Part shown: positions 42,788 to 52,147 of the stretch, one piece after another
Layout of the letters: each line of letters begins with the position of its first letter
Numbering within the stretch: position 1 is the first letter of the stretch
Source: Prosthecobacter algae
GTDB taxonomy: Bacteria > Verrucomicrobiota > Verrucomicrobiia > Verrucomicrobiales > Verrucomicrobiaceae
Assembly: GCF_039542385.1 (NCBI RefSeq)
Contig: NZ_BAABIA010000001.1
Location: 620,001-684,000, forward strand
Direction: 5' to 3'
DNA length: 64,000 nt
Position numbers and translations under genes: made by a program
Notes under the pieces: model-generated
Told to the model about the DNA's origin: nothing
The model's input: the letters and a program-made list of their open reading frames with translations, nothing else
Database searches by the model: none

Positions 42788-42896
42788 GCGACCTCTTACC
42801 TGCATTCCTGGAACTAAACAACATTAGTCTAAGATATATTTTTAGATAATGAGAGGGTGATGCATCCATTTTTTCCTCTTTAAACGATTGGCATCC

Positions 42897-45800
42897 TCAA
42901 GGCGTGATGGTCATCCAACGGGTGATTTCCATCTTGGATGCCAGCTCCTTCACCCGGATTTCCCAGGTGCCCGGGTCTTCATTGGCCGCGATGTCTAGCG
43001 GCAGGGTGATGATGCCATTTTCAGCCGCGTAAAAGCCACTGCCCTCCGTGGATTTTCCATTCGCATCGCGCACCTCGATTTGCAGCGGGACCACGGCCTT
43101 CAGAGGTGCGTCCTGCGTGGTGGTGAGGCGGACATGCAGTTCGGCCCGGTTGCCACGTTTGGCAGTGGCGGGGAGATCGGCCTGGATTTGCAGCAGAGGC
43201 TTCGGCAGGACCATGTAGATGCGGCCTTCGCAGGGGCCCAGATCCACCTTCCAGCGCAGGCTGCCGGTATCATCCCGCTGCGGGACAATGAGGGTGCCGC
43301 GAGTCAGATCGTAGAGGCTGGCGCTGTCCTGGTGCAGGGTCAGGGTGGCCTGGGTGGGCAGGCCGTTTTCCAAAACGAGGCCATGCTGGCCGACATAGGT
43401 GCCGGCCTCGCGGCGGTCATTGATGGCAAAGAGGTAGAGGGCATCGCCAAAACGACGGGTGCGCAGGATGACCTCCGGACTGTCTGCCGTGACCTTCGGC
43501 TGGTGGCCGAGCGAGGCGACCTGAGGCCCGAGCGTGGCCGCCAGGGCCAGCAGCTTGGCCTTGTCCTCCGCCGCGTTCTTCACCCGCTTGTAGCTGGGCA
43601 GCAGCACATCGGCCTTCAGGGCCGGGCAGAGGTGTTCATCGGCAATGATCTTGCCGCCTGTTTTCTGCCATTCCTGGATGCGTTTGACCACGGATTCACT
43701 CAGCACATCGCACTCTGGCATGACCAGGATTTTGCGACCGCTGAGGCCGTTCTTCAGCAGCGTTTCCTCAAATAGAATGTCGGTGCGCACATGGGCATGC
43801 TGCAGGGCCATCCAGACATCGGCGGCCCAGCCGTTGTTCGAGCCATAACCGCCGCGCCGGGCGAACATCTGGGCGGTGAAGCTTTCCAAAAAAGCCACCT
43901 CGGCACGTTCATCTGGCAGGCTCATCAGCGTGGGGCCGAGGGGGCGGATGACATCGTGGATCAGCTCTTTCAGCACATGGACCGTATTAGGGTTGGTGTA
44001 ACGGTAACCGCCGGGGCTGTCCGTGGGCACCAGGGACTGCCAGCCGTGGTACATGATGCCCTCGACGGGACGCGAGATCATGGTCCAGAAGGCCTCCTTC
44101 AGGTGCATGGGCGCGATGGTGATGTAGGCGGCTTCGGGATCGTGATCCTCCCACGCCACGCCATCTGCCGGCTGCCCGGCCTTGATGGGGGCCGTCTGGC
44201 TGCGATACCAGATGAGCTGGGTCATCTTCATCACCCGCTGGCGGCGGCCGCTGGCCTCGCTCATGGCCAGGAGTTGGTCCGTGCACAGGCCGATGCGCTG
44301 GGGATCCGGGTAAGTGTAGGTCCAGTGGGAAAGCACATCCACCGTGCCACCTGCGCCGCTGATGCTGGGCTGGCGCACGGCGGGGTCAAAGAAGGTCCAG
44401 TGGTCGCGGTGCGCCCCGCTTTTGATGCCCTTGTTCAGGGCGCTGTGCAGGCCGTTCCAGCCATCGCCCACGGTCCAAAACCAGCGGTAGTATTTCAGCA
44501 GCGGGTGATCATCAGCGATCACCCGGTTGGCCGGGAAGTCTTTCAGCTTCGTCCAGTCCACCCCGCTACGCAGGTTCACCTCCGCAGGGATGTCGGTCTG
44601 GGCAAACTGGCGATAGTTTTCACGGTCCACCGCATTGAAGGAAGGGCGCGAGGCATCGCGCACTTCAGTATTGATGAGCGTGGCGGCAAAGGCCGGATGC
44701 TGGCCATAAGCGCGGGACATACTGCGGCCCAGCTTTTCAAAAAACGGAGCAACATCTGGTGTGGAGGCGGCAATGGCCGGACGCTCGTTTGGCTTGCCCG
44801 CGCGGTCCACCCGCAGCAGTTCGGGCTTGGTCTCCAGCCAGTGACCTGGGGACAGGCTGGCGACGACCTTCAGACCCTTGGCGAGGGCTTCATCCAGGGT
44901 GCGGCGCTGCTTGTCCATCTCTTCCGGAGTGCCGGGGAAAGGTGTCTTTTGATTGTCCATTCGCGTGGCCCATATCTCCTCCAGCGCGGGGGCTCGCAGG
45001 CCGATGAAGTGGGTGAAGCCGATATCCTTCAGCCGCGTCATTTCCTCAGGCCCTGCCCCCCACATGACCACAGGCATGGAGGGAGCAGGGCGGGGGACAA
45101 TCTCAAAGGTCTCGGTGGCATCGGTGAAGGCCGTGCCCATCTGCAGCCGGGCCTGCAGCTTGTAGCTGCCCGCTTTCAGTCCTGTATTGATGGCGAAGCG
45201 CACCGCGTGTTCCGCCCCGGCTCTGAGTTCGGGCAATGGGTAGGTTTGGTTCTCGTCGCCAAAGGTCACTTCCAAAATGGCTCCCGTGACTTTCTCACGG
45301 CGCAGATTCGTGCAGCGGAGCAGCACGGGATCGCTGCGCTCCTGCCGCTGCCAGACGTGGCGCGGGCTGGTGAGACTGAGGGCGATGGCCTCAAACTGAA
45401 GCGCTCCTTCACACAGGCGGACTTCATCGATGAAGCCGGAAAAGCCACCGTAATTGCTGCCCACGCGATCCCCCAGATGCAGTGGCTTCGTGCCCGGTGC
45501 CACAGCGGTGCAGCCGGGCTTGGTCACCCGGCTGAGCAGGGACCCATTGCGATAAAAGGTGACGGTGCCTGCCGCATCATAAGTGAAGGCCACATGCTGC
45601 CATTCGGTGGCGAGGGTGAGCGGCTCGGAGTGAAACGTCTCTGAGGTGCTGCCAAAGCCCAGCGTCACAGCCAGGCGACGAAGTCCCGCTTTGTCCGGCT
45701 CCAGGATCTGCCAGGCGTAGTCGGTGTGGTTATCGGGCACATAGCGTTTGTCCAGCAGGTAGCAGCGCCCGGTCTTGGTAAAGTCGGCTTTGGGCCGGAT

Positions 45801-46130
45801 CCACATCTCCATCGTGAACGGGCCCGTGGGAGTCAGCGGGGCAGTGCCGGTGACACGCAGCGAGTGCGGCTTGTCCGAAAGGGGAAAGCCGGGGAAGGAC
45901 TCGAAGCCCAGGCCCAGTCGGCCTTCGGCTTTGAGAACGGCACCATTGACCACGAGGTCATGGCCCTTGCTAGAGCTGTCCTTCAGCTCCGCGCCGTCAT
46001 CGAATTTCCAATAACCCAGCACCTGCTTGCCTGAGGCATCGGTGCCCGTGTAGCCAGTCTCCCAGGTTTCTTGCAGGGCGGTGGCAGGAAGGGCAGCAAA
46101 CAGAAGGGCTGGGAGGAGCAGGCGGCGCAT
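42897..46130 (-). CDS. Very large exported LamG/TIM-barrel glycosidase-like protein
   Basis: A 1077-residue secreted protein with a signal peptide (residues ~1-18). Residues ~38-255 form a LamG/concanavalin-like domain: YWKFDDGAELKDSSSKGHDL, FTMEMWIRPKADF, WQHVAFTYDAAGTVTFYRNG, GGFSGFIDEVRL. Then a ~100-residue beta region, and from ~355 a TIM-barrel-like glycosidase region (TRLKDIGFTHFIGLRAPALE, SRAYGQHPAFAATLINTEVR, ISRPVEGIMYHGWQ). Around residue 780 there is a Rossmann-like trimerisation-type segment (VWMALQHAHVRTDILFEET, GRKILVMPECDVLSESVV) as in GH42-like enzymes, then beta domains. Substrate unknown, probably a plant or algal polysaccharide fragment. Confidence 0.78.
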   Translation of the reverse strand: MRRLLLPALLFAALPATALQETWETGYTGTDASGKQVLGYWKFDDGAELKDSSSKGHDLVVNGAVLKAEGRLGLGFESFPGFPLSDKPHSLRVTGTAPLTPTGPFTMEMWIRPKADFTKTGRCYLLDKRYVPDNHTDYAWQILEPDKAGLRRLAVTLGFGSTSETFHSEPLTLATEWQHVAFTYDAAGTVTFYRNGSLLSRVTKPGCTAVAPGTKPLHLGDRVGSNYGGFSGFIDEVRLCEGALQFEAIALSLTSPRHVWQRQERSDPVLLRCTNLRREKVTGAILEVTFGDENQTYPLPELRAGAEHAVRFAINTGLKAGSYKLQARLQMGTAFTDATETFEIVPRPAPSMPVVMWGAGPEEMTRLKDIGFTHFIGLRAPALEEIWATRMDNQKTPFPGTPEEMDKQRRTLDEALAKGLKVVASLSPGHWLETKPELLRVDRAGKPNERPAIAASTPDVAPFFEKLGRSMSRAYGQHPAFAATLINTEVRDASRPSFNAVDRENYRQFAQTDIPAEVNLRSGVDWTKLKDFPANRVIADDHPLLKYYRWFWTVGDGWNGLHSALNKGIKSGAHRDHWTFFDPAVRQPSISGAGGTVDVLSHWTYTYPDPQRIGLCTDQLLAMSEASGRRQRVMKMTQLIWYRSQTAPIKAGQPADGVAWEDHDPEAAYITIAPMHLKEAFWTMISRPVEGIMYHGWQSLVPTDSPGGYRYTNPNTVHVLKELIHDVIRPLGPTLMSLPDERAEVAFLESFTAQMFARRGGYGSNNGWAADVWMALQHAHVRTDILFEETLLKNGLSGRKILVMPECDVLSESVVKRIQEWQKTGGKIIADEHLCPALKADVLLPSYKRVKNAAEDKAKLLALAATLGPQVASLGHQPKVTADSPEVILRTRRFGDALYLFAINDRREAGTYVGQHGLVLENGLPTQATLTLHQDSASLYDLTRGTLIVPQRDDTGSLRWKVDLGPCEGRIYMVLPKPLLQIQADLPATAKRGNRAELHVRLTTTQDAPLKAVVPLQIEVRDANGKSTEGSGFYAAENGIITLPLDIAANEDPGTWEIRVKELASKMEITRWMTITP

Positions 46131-46358
46131 GGTCAGGCAAACAATACCCGGTTGAAAGGGGGGATGTTGCGGGCAGGTGTGGCTTTGACATCACTTGGCA
46201 GAATTCTTTATGCGAAGGAGGGTTCCAGGTATGAAACTCGGACGGGTGAGTAGCGTTCCTTTAAATAGCGAGTGTGGCCACGCCGCACCCGCTTGGTGAT
46301 GGCATCCAATGCTGCTGGAGATTCGTGTGGAAGAGATGTAAGGAGCTTTTGATCACTC

Positions 46359-47072
46359 ATGGAAAAAACGGAGGCCACCACCTTTCAGACCACTCGCTGG
46401 TCCATGGTGAGACGTGCGGTGGATGAGGGAGATCCTCAGGCTTCCGAGGCGCTGGCTCAGTTATGTCAGCTCTACTGGAGACCGCTCTTTGTTTATTGTT
46501 ATGGCAATGGGCGCAGCCGGGCGGATGCGGAAGACCTGACGCAAGGTTACTTCACCCAGTTGCTGGCCCGGGATTCTTTGAGGTTGGCAGACCCCATGCG
46601 TGGGAAGTTTCGCACGTTCCTGCTGTCCTCGTTTAAAAATTATCTCACGGATGTGCATCGCCAAGGCCAGGCTGCTAAGAGAGGCCGTGGAGCTACCCAT
46701 GTGCCCTTTGAGCTAGATCTAACCGAGGGTTGCCTAACAGAACTTGCGACGGAGGCGGAACCCGAACGTGCCTATGACCGTCAATGGGCGCGGGATCTGG
46801 TGCAGAGAGCCACCACCCGACTGCGGGAAGAATACACCGCTGGAGGCAAGGGGGAATGGTTCGAAAATGTGGCAGGTGAAAAAGCGGGGGCCTGCAGCTA
46901 CCAGGAATTGGCCGTTCGTTTTGGCAGCACGGAGGATGCGGTGAAAAGTTTTGCGCTCCGTGTGCGGAAACGTTTCCGCATGCTTTTGGAGAGGGAGATT
47001 GCTGATACGGTGGCCTCCCCAGATGAAGTCCAGGCAGAGATGGCCTACTTGGCGGAGCTTCTCAGAGGTTAA
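46359..47072 (+). CDS. ECF-type RNA polymerase sigma factor (PVC kinase-associated group)
   Basis: A 237-residue sigma factor. Region 2 features are ALAQLCQLYWRPLFVYCYGN, SRADAEDLTQGYFTQLL and GKFRTFLLSSFKNYLTD; a region 4-like helix-turn-helix follows with CSYQELAVRFGSTEDAVKSF. The N-terminal FQTTRWSMVRRA is typical of planctomycete/verrucomicrobial ECF factors that pair with Ser/Thr kinases. It is followed after 29 bp by such a kinase, so this is a likely signalling unit in which the kinase controls the factor. A TTGACA lies at 46195 but no convincing -10 was found. The 228 bp upstream otherwise contain nothing recognisable. Confidence 0.87.
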   Translation: MEKTEATTFQTTRWSMVRRAVDEGDPQASEALAQLCQLYWRPLFVYCYGNGRSRADAEDLTQGYFTQLLARDSLRLADPMRGKFRTFLLSSFKNYLTDVHRQGQAAKRGRGATHVPFELDLTEGCLTELATEAEPERAYDRQWARDLVQRATTRLREEYTAGGKGEWFENVAGEKAGACSYQELAVRFGSTEDAVKSFALRVRKRFRMLLEREIADTVASPDEVQAEMAYLAELLRG

Positions 47073-47101
47073 AACGACACCTGCCCTCGCCCTCTCCGTA
47101 C

Positions 47102-50100
47102 ATGAGCCTTGTGCTAGATTCTCATTCGACCTCTTGCCCAGACTGCGGGGCTATTTTGCCTGCTGGCTCGGGAGCTCTCCTCTGCCCGGTTTGTGTGCTG
47201 CTGGAGGATGCGGAGGCATCACCGCCCTTACTTCGTTATACCTTGTTAGGTGAAATCGCTCGTGGTGGCATGGGGGTGGTGTATCGGGCGCGGCAGGAAA
47301 GCCTGAAGCGCGTGGTAGCGGTGAAAATTCTCCCCGGCGCTGCCTTTTCGTCGCAAGAGTTCCGACAGCGTTTTCAACGCGAGGCCGAGACGGCGGCCAG
47401 CCTGAATCACCCGAACATTGTGGCGATCCACGAAATCGGTGAATTGTCGGGCCAGCCTTTCATTGCGATGGAGTTGGTCGAAGGGATTTCATTGGGGGAT
47501 CGGTTGATCAGAGACAGACTCACGCCTGAGCTCTCCGCTCATATCATGAGGCAGGTGGGCCGGGCCGTAGCTCATGCCCATGAGAGAGGGGTCATTCACC
47601 GAGACTTGAAGCCTTCGAACATCTTATTGAGGGATGAGACGGAGCCGATGTTGACCGACTTTGGTCTGGCTCGATTCACCCAAACGGGGCACACCTTAAC
47701 ACGCAGCGCGCAGAGTCTCGGTTCACCGGGTTACCTACCGCCTGAACGCGTGGGTCTGCGAGAAGGATCTCCTGCCGTGGCTGAAGATGTGTATGGACTG
47801 GGGGCGGTGCTATATCATTGCCTCACCGGGAGACCTCCTTTCATGGCCGACTCCGTGGCGGCCTTGCTGGCCGCGACAGAGATGCAGGAGCCAGTGGCCC
47901 CGCGTTTGCTGAATTCCTCCATCCCGCTCGACCTGCAGACCATTTGCCTGCGGTGTTTAGAAAAGAAACCAGCTTCCCGTTATGCCAGTGCGCAGGAAGT
48001 GGCGGATGAGCTGGACCGTTTCCTCCGTGGAGATTCCATCCTGGCGCGGCCTGTTAGCACCTGCGTGCGGGTTCTGCGCCGGGCACAAAGGCAGCCTGTG
48101 TTAGCGGGATTAAGTGTGGCTTTGGTTCTGGCGATCATCGCTGGCACGCTGGGCTCCTTCCTCGGTTGGCAGCACGCAGAACGGGAGGCTGAAGCTCGGC
48201 GCGTGGAGCTTTATTCCAGCAACATTGCTGCGGCAGCAGGTGCTTTGAATACAGGGTTGCCCGCCCAGGCCCGCAGCCTGCTTCGGGATTCCTTGCCGGG
48301 ACTGGGCGAGCGTGATTTGCGAGGGCCCGAATGGTATCTTTTGCAGCATTTGATGGCCCCGCAGGAGCTGTTTTCCATCGCCGCTCATGGGCATATTCTT
48401 ACCACGCTGGACTGGAGCCCCAGTGGCCAGTGCTTGCTCAGCGGTGCCCATGATGGATCGCTGAATCTATGGCGTCTGGACAAAGCGGGGCGGCTGCAAA
48501 GGGTGCAGCAGATTTTGGCTCCAGGTAAACCGCGATTGAATCAGGTGAAATGGCTGGATGAAGAGTCGTTTATCTGCGCCGAATCAGGCGGTGTCATTCG
48601 TCTGCGCAAGCTCGGGCGGGATCAACCCGTGTGGGAGATCAACGGCGCTCAGTTCTCACTCGCAAAGCGGGCAGGCCTGCTCGCGGTGAGTTCCTCCGGT
48701 CCTTTTTATTATGAACCGGCGGGTGAAATCACCCTCTGGAAGTTGGGTGAAGGGGCACCCTCCAAATTGAAAACCTTTTCTCAGCCGGGGCGTTCGGTGG
48801 CGCTATCGCCTGAGGGCGATGGATTGGCTTTTTCCAGACCTCACGCGGGGCGTGCCGATGTCGAAAGCGGCCTGTGGTGGGTGAACTTGCAGAAGGCCAA
48901 TGAGCAGCCGCGACTTCTCACGACACCCGGCCCAGTTTGGTCGCTTCAATTCGCGCCGGATGGTCTGAGCTTAGCCGTGTCCTTATTTCAGGGCGGGGCA
49001 GACGTGCTCAGGTTTTCCATGCCAAGTGCAGAGCGGCTGCCGTCTTTGCAGGGCCATTCTTTGCGGCCTTGGTCCGTGACGTTTTCAGCCGACTCTCAAA
49101 CACAGATCACGACTTCATCCGACCGGTCGATTCGTGCCTGGAAGGCGGGCCGAGAAGTGGCGCAGCTCACTGCTGCGCATGAGAATGAAATCTGGTGTGC
49201 GGCCCTACATCCACAAGCTCAATACTTGGCCACCGGGGATAAGGATGGGGTGCTGAAAGTGTTTGGCTTTCCTTTGGCGGGGGATCGCATGGCGGCCGCG
49301 GCCCGCTTCCCACACTCCCGGTATGAGCCGCTGATCTTTACCCCGGATTCAAAGGCGATTTGTTTGGCTCAGGGCCAACAAACGATGCAACGAAGTCTCC
49401 TGAATAAACAAGCCCACAAGTTAAATCTGCCCGCCCCTGTGGCTGGTTATGATGATCGAGGCCAGCCATGGGTGTGGAATCGAAGTGCAGGTGTTTTAAG
49501 CCGAGGGGATGGCGGGCTTTCATGGTCGTTGGGAGAAGCGGGAAGCGCTTTTCTCAAAACGGGATTCAGTGAAAATGGGGCCTATTTTTACAGCCTTCAG
49601 GCTCCAGGTCTTGGGGTGAGGTTGGAGATCCAAAGTGGTCGGCGTGAAGTCGTGCCACAGCTACTCACGCAGCCTTTGGCGGATGAGTCTGAGGTTAAAG
49701 CTGCCAAGCTATCGGCAGATGGCCGCTACTTGGCAGTGGCATCTTGGCATGAGCTGGCCTTGCATGATTTTAAGACGCATCGGACCCAGCGTTTTCCCAA
49801 TGATCCGCATTGGGCACGTGACATCGCTTTTTCTTCAAAGGGACAGTGGATGGCGACTGCGGGCATCAACGGCCATATCCATTTGCGCCATCTGCCCCAG
49901 GGGCAACTGAAGGCGGTCCTGAGAGGTCACATCGAAGAGGTCTCTGGCGTGGCTTTTTCTCCAGATGGGCAAACGTTGGTCTCTTCAGAGATTGGGCTGG
50001 GGTTGCGTTTTTGGCGGATGGATACCCTGCGAGAAGTGTTTTATCTGCGATTGGAAAAGACGGCTGAGGCGCTGCGTTTTTCCCCAGATGGACGGTGGCT

Positions 50101-50185
50101 AGCGGTGGGCCTGTGCGAGGCTGAGGCGGCACCGGAAACGGGGCAGATCCTCATCCTACCTGTGGCTCCTTCTCCAGAACCGTAG
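47102..50185 (+). CDS. Ser/Thr protein kinase with N-terminal zinc ribbon and C-terminal WD40 repeats
   Basis: A 1027-residue membrane protein. Residues 10-32 form a zinc-ribbon (C12-x2-C15 ... C28-x2-C31). The kinase domain follows with the Gly loop GEIARGGMGVVY (50-61), Lys75 in VAVKIL, catalytic HRDLKPSNIL (166-175) and DFG (186-188). One membrane helix at ~333-355 separates it from a long WD40-like beta-propeller with recurring (G/A)H..I..LDWSPSG/FSPDGQ units (e.g. around 425, 620, 950 and 985), ending near residue 1020. The ECF factor gene lies 29 bp upstream and a secreted protein gene 69 bp downstream, suggesting a sensing/relay module. A typical architecture for PVC phyla. Confidence 0.9.
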   Translation: MSLVLDSHSTSCPDCGAILPAGSGALLCPVCVLLEDAEASPPLLRYTLLGEIARGGMGVVYRARQESLKRVVAVKILPGAAFSSQEFRQRFQREAETAASLNHPNIVAIHEIGELSGQPFIAMELVEGISLGDRLIRDRLTPELSAHIMRQVGRAVAHAHERGVIHRDLKPSNILLRDETEPMLTDFGLARFTQTGHTLTRSAQSLGSPGYLPPERVGLREGSPAVAEDVYGLGAVLYHCLTGRPPFMADSVAALLAATEMQEPVAPRLLNSSIPLDLQTICLRCLEKKPASRYASAQEVADELDRFLRGDSILARPVSTCVRVLRRAQRQPVLAGLSVALVLAIIAGTLGSFLGWQHAEREAEARRVELYSSNIAAAAGALNTGLPAQARSLLRDSLPGLGERDLRGPEWYLLQHLMAPQELFSIAAHGHILTTLDWSPSGQCLLSGAHDGSLNLWRLDKAGRLQRVQQILAPGKPRLNQVKWLDEESFICAESGGVIRLRKLGRDQPVWEINGAQFSLAKRAGLLAVSSSGPFYYEPAGEITLWKLGEGAPSKLKTFSQPGRSVALSPEGDGLAFSRPHAGRADVESGLWWVNLQKANEQPRLLTTPGPVWSLQFAPDGLSLAVSLFQGGADVLRFSMPSAERLPSLQGHSLRPWSVTFSADSQTQITTSSDRSIRAWKAGREVAQLTAAHENEIWCAALHPQAQYLATGDKDGVLKVFGFPLAGDRMAAAARFPHSRYEPLIFTPDSKAICLAQGQQTMQRSLLNKQAHKLNLPAPVAGYDDRGQPWVWNRSAGVLSRGDGGLSWSLGEAGSAFLKTGFSENGAYFYSLQAPGLGVRLEIQSGRREVVPQLLTQPLADESEVKAAKLSADGRYLAVASWHELALHDFKTHRTQRFPNDPHWARDIAFSSKGQWMATAGINGHIHLRHLPQGQLKAVLRGHIEEVSGVAFSPDGQTLVSSEIGLGLRFWRMDTLREVFYLRLEKTAEALRFSPDGRWLAVGLCEAEAAPETGQILILPVAPSPEP

Positions 50186-50253
50186 ATTTTTTTTGGGACT
50201 GCGCCACCTCAGATCCAGAGTTCCGTAGATGGGGAGTGGACTCATTCCACTTC

Positions 50254-51840
50254 ATGAAAATCTCTTCTCTTATCCTTGGTGCTCTTGCGCTCATCCGCTT
50301 GGGCAGTCCTGCGCTGGCGGCACCCCCGGTCAATGATAACTTTGCCGCTGCCACCGTCCCGATTTTGGGCGTTACCTCCATCAGCACGACTGTCGAGGCG
50401 ACAGTGGAACCGGGGGAGCCGGGGCACCGCCGTTTCGGTGTGCTGCCCATGCGCACGGTGTGGTATCGTTACACGCCTGACTTCAATGGCTACATGCAAG
50501 CCGATACCACAGGCAGTGCAGGGGACACTAGCATGGCCGTTTACCGCGGCACTGCCCTGACGAAGCTGACACTGCTGGCCAAGAATGATGATAACGAGGG
50601 TAGCTCCCGCGCTAAACTTCGTTTCGCGGTGACCAAGGGCACGCCTTACTACTTTGTGGTGGATACGTTTGCGGAGCGGGACATTGAGTTCTTGCTGACT
50701 CCACTGGTTCAATTCCAATCGGTTTCTTTTGAGGCTGCGCTGGCTGTGAGCGTGGACTTTCAAGACCCCACCATGGAAGACTATGGCAAAGTCATCTTCA
50801 CTTTAACGGACAAAGGTGCGGTGAGCGGCAAATTGATGATGGGGACGAAAACGTATCCCTTTGTCTCTGCCGTATCACCGAGCTTGGCGGTATCCATCTC
50901 ATTGCCTCGTTTGGGCCAGTTGCCCGTCAATGTGCTCATGCAATTGGAGGTGACGGGCAATGGCAGTCTGAAACCCAAGGCGGGCCTCTTTGGCAGCGTG
51001 GGAGATAAGTCGGTGGTGACTTTCGCCTGCCTAGCGCCTGTTTTCACCAAGGCGGCCCCTTGTCCGCGCACGGGTGTGTATAACTATGCCATGGATGATG
51101 ATGCAGGCTTCGGATACAGCATCTGCAAACTCACCATCAGCCCGACGGGGCTTTGCACGGGCAAAGGTTGGTTGGGGGAAGGGACTCCCTTTGTTTTCTC
51201 CACCCGCCTGCTCAATGATAGCGATGGGCCGGATCAGGCGCTAACCAACAATGGGAGCTTCTGCCATCACATGTTCATCGGGGGCACGAAGAGCCAGCTC
51301 ACAGCAACTGCCAGCCTGCTTTCGAGCTTCAACATCATCTCGGGTCGAGTGGAAACGGTGGTGGCCGGAAAGGCGGATTTCTTCCGTCAACCGCCAGCAA
51401 AACTGGGGGCTAAGTATCTGCCGCTAGGCTGCGAGTCCCATGCCATGCGGCTTGGAGGTCGTGACTACTTTGTGCCTCCCGCTGGAAATCGGGTGGACGC
51501 TGCTTTCAATGCCAATGCTGGCGCAGTGAACGGTAACGCCCAGTCGGATGGGGTGAACATTCCCACCAACTTGACTCTGACGACTGACAATCTGCTTGAA
51601 CCCCTGGGAATCAACCTCACCCGCTACTTCGTCAAAGTGGATGTCAAAACGGGGCTTGTGACGGGGACCGCAGATGGTTTGGATGTGATGATACCGAATG
51701 GTCCGACGAACAAAAACATATATCCTGTGCGGGGAATACTGATCCCTTCGCGTTCAGGCGCTGGTTTTTCCCCTGGATTTTACGGGCATCTTATAGGTCC
51801 GAAAGATGCAGGGCTCTTCACCCTGTTGCCTGCGCCTTGA
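50254..51840 (+). CDS. Exported protein of unknown function
   Basis: A ~528-residue secreted protein with a signal peptide (MKISSLILGALALIRLG, cleavage near ALA-APPV). The first ~120 mature residues resemble bacterial pre-peptidase-type domains (NDNFAAATVPI, VWYRYTPDFNGYMQADT, GDTSMAVYRG, PYYFVVDTF). The rest is a repetitive beta-rich region with FTLTDKGAVSGKLM and KLTISPTGLCTGKG, as in verrucomicrobial autotransport-like exported proteins, and contains no obvious catalytic motif. I start at ATG 50254; an ATG six codons upstream is possible. Follows the kinase by 69 bp and may be its regulated target. Confidence 0.7.
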   Translation: MKISSLILGALALIRLGSPALAAPPVNDNFAAATVPILGVTSISTTVEATVEPGEPGHRRFGVLPMRTVWYRYTPDFNGYMQADTTGSAGDTSMAVYRGTALTKLTLLAKNDDNEGSSRAKLRFAVTKGTPYYFVVDTFAERDIEFLLTPLVQFQSVSFEAALAVSVDFQDPTMEDYGKVIFTLTDKGAVSGKLMMGTKTYPFVSAVSPSLAVSISLPRLGQLPVNVLMQLEVTGNGSLKPKAGLFGSVGDKSVVTFACLAPVFTKAAPCPRTGVYNYAMDDDAGFGYSICKLTISPTGLCTGKGWLGEGTPFVFSTRLLNDSDGPDQALTNNGSFCHHMFIGGTKSQLTATASLLSSFNIISGRVETVVAGKADFFRQPPAKLGAKYLPLGCESHAMRLGGRDYFVPPAGNRVDAAFNANAGAVNGNAQSDGVNIPTNLTLTTDNLLEPLGINLTRYFVKVDVKTGLVTGTADGLDVMIPNGPTNKNIYPVRGILIPSRSGAGFSPGFYGHLIGPKDAGLFTLLPAP

Positions 51841-51852
51841 GTTGCATCCTGT

Positions 51853-52035
51853 CTATTTCCTCACTGTGCCTCTGGCCAAAGGCTGAACGGGCGTGGTGAG
51901 GAAGGTGTGGAGATCCGCCATCTGCTGCGGCGTGATGGCGGCCTCCAATCCTTCGGGCATGAGCGAGGTGCTAGTGCTGGTGAGCGATGTGATCTCCGCC
52001 CGCTCGGCCATCTGAAAATCCACCTGTGTTTGCAC
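51853..52035 (-). pseudogene. C-terminal remnant of a PVC-type haem-binding-domain gene
   Basis: The translated fragment contains MAERAEITSLTSTSTSLMPE and then GLEAAITPQQMADLHTFLTT. The LMPEGLEAAITPQQMADL block is the characteristic C-terminus of the large planctomycete/verrucomicrobial haem-binding-domain proteins (TIGR02603-type), which are normally several hundred residues long. Here only ~45 residues remain before upstream similarity ends, with no haem motif, start or signal. It lies on the strand opposite its neighbours, between the secreted protein and the GTPase gene, and is best read as the debris of a deleted gene. Confidence 0.72.
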
Positions 52036-52147
52036 AGAGTGGGCAGGCTCATGCGCCCATTCTGACGGGTGACTGTTTTTTTGTGATAAAAGAACTCATC
52101 GCTTTTGTTGCGAAGGTGGTCGGAGTGGGTTCACATCTCCCGTCATC

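Noticed and set aside
43791..45644. A 617-codon open frame antisense to the LamG/TIM-barrel gene
   Set aside because: No domain, no plausible start context; the sense gene is continuous over 3.2 kb.
46195..46223. TTGACA with a possible -10 upstream of the ECF factor
   Set aside because: The sequence 17-18 bp downstream (TTATGC/TATGCG) matches the consensus poorly, so no promoter is claimed.
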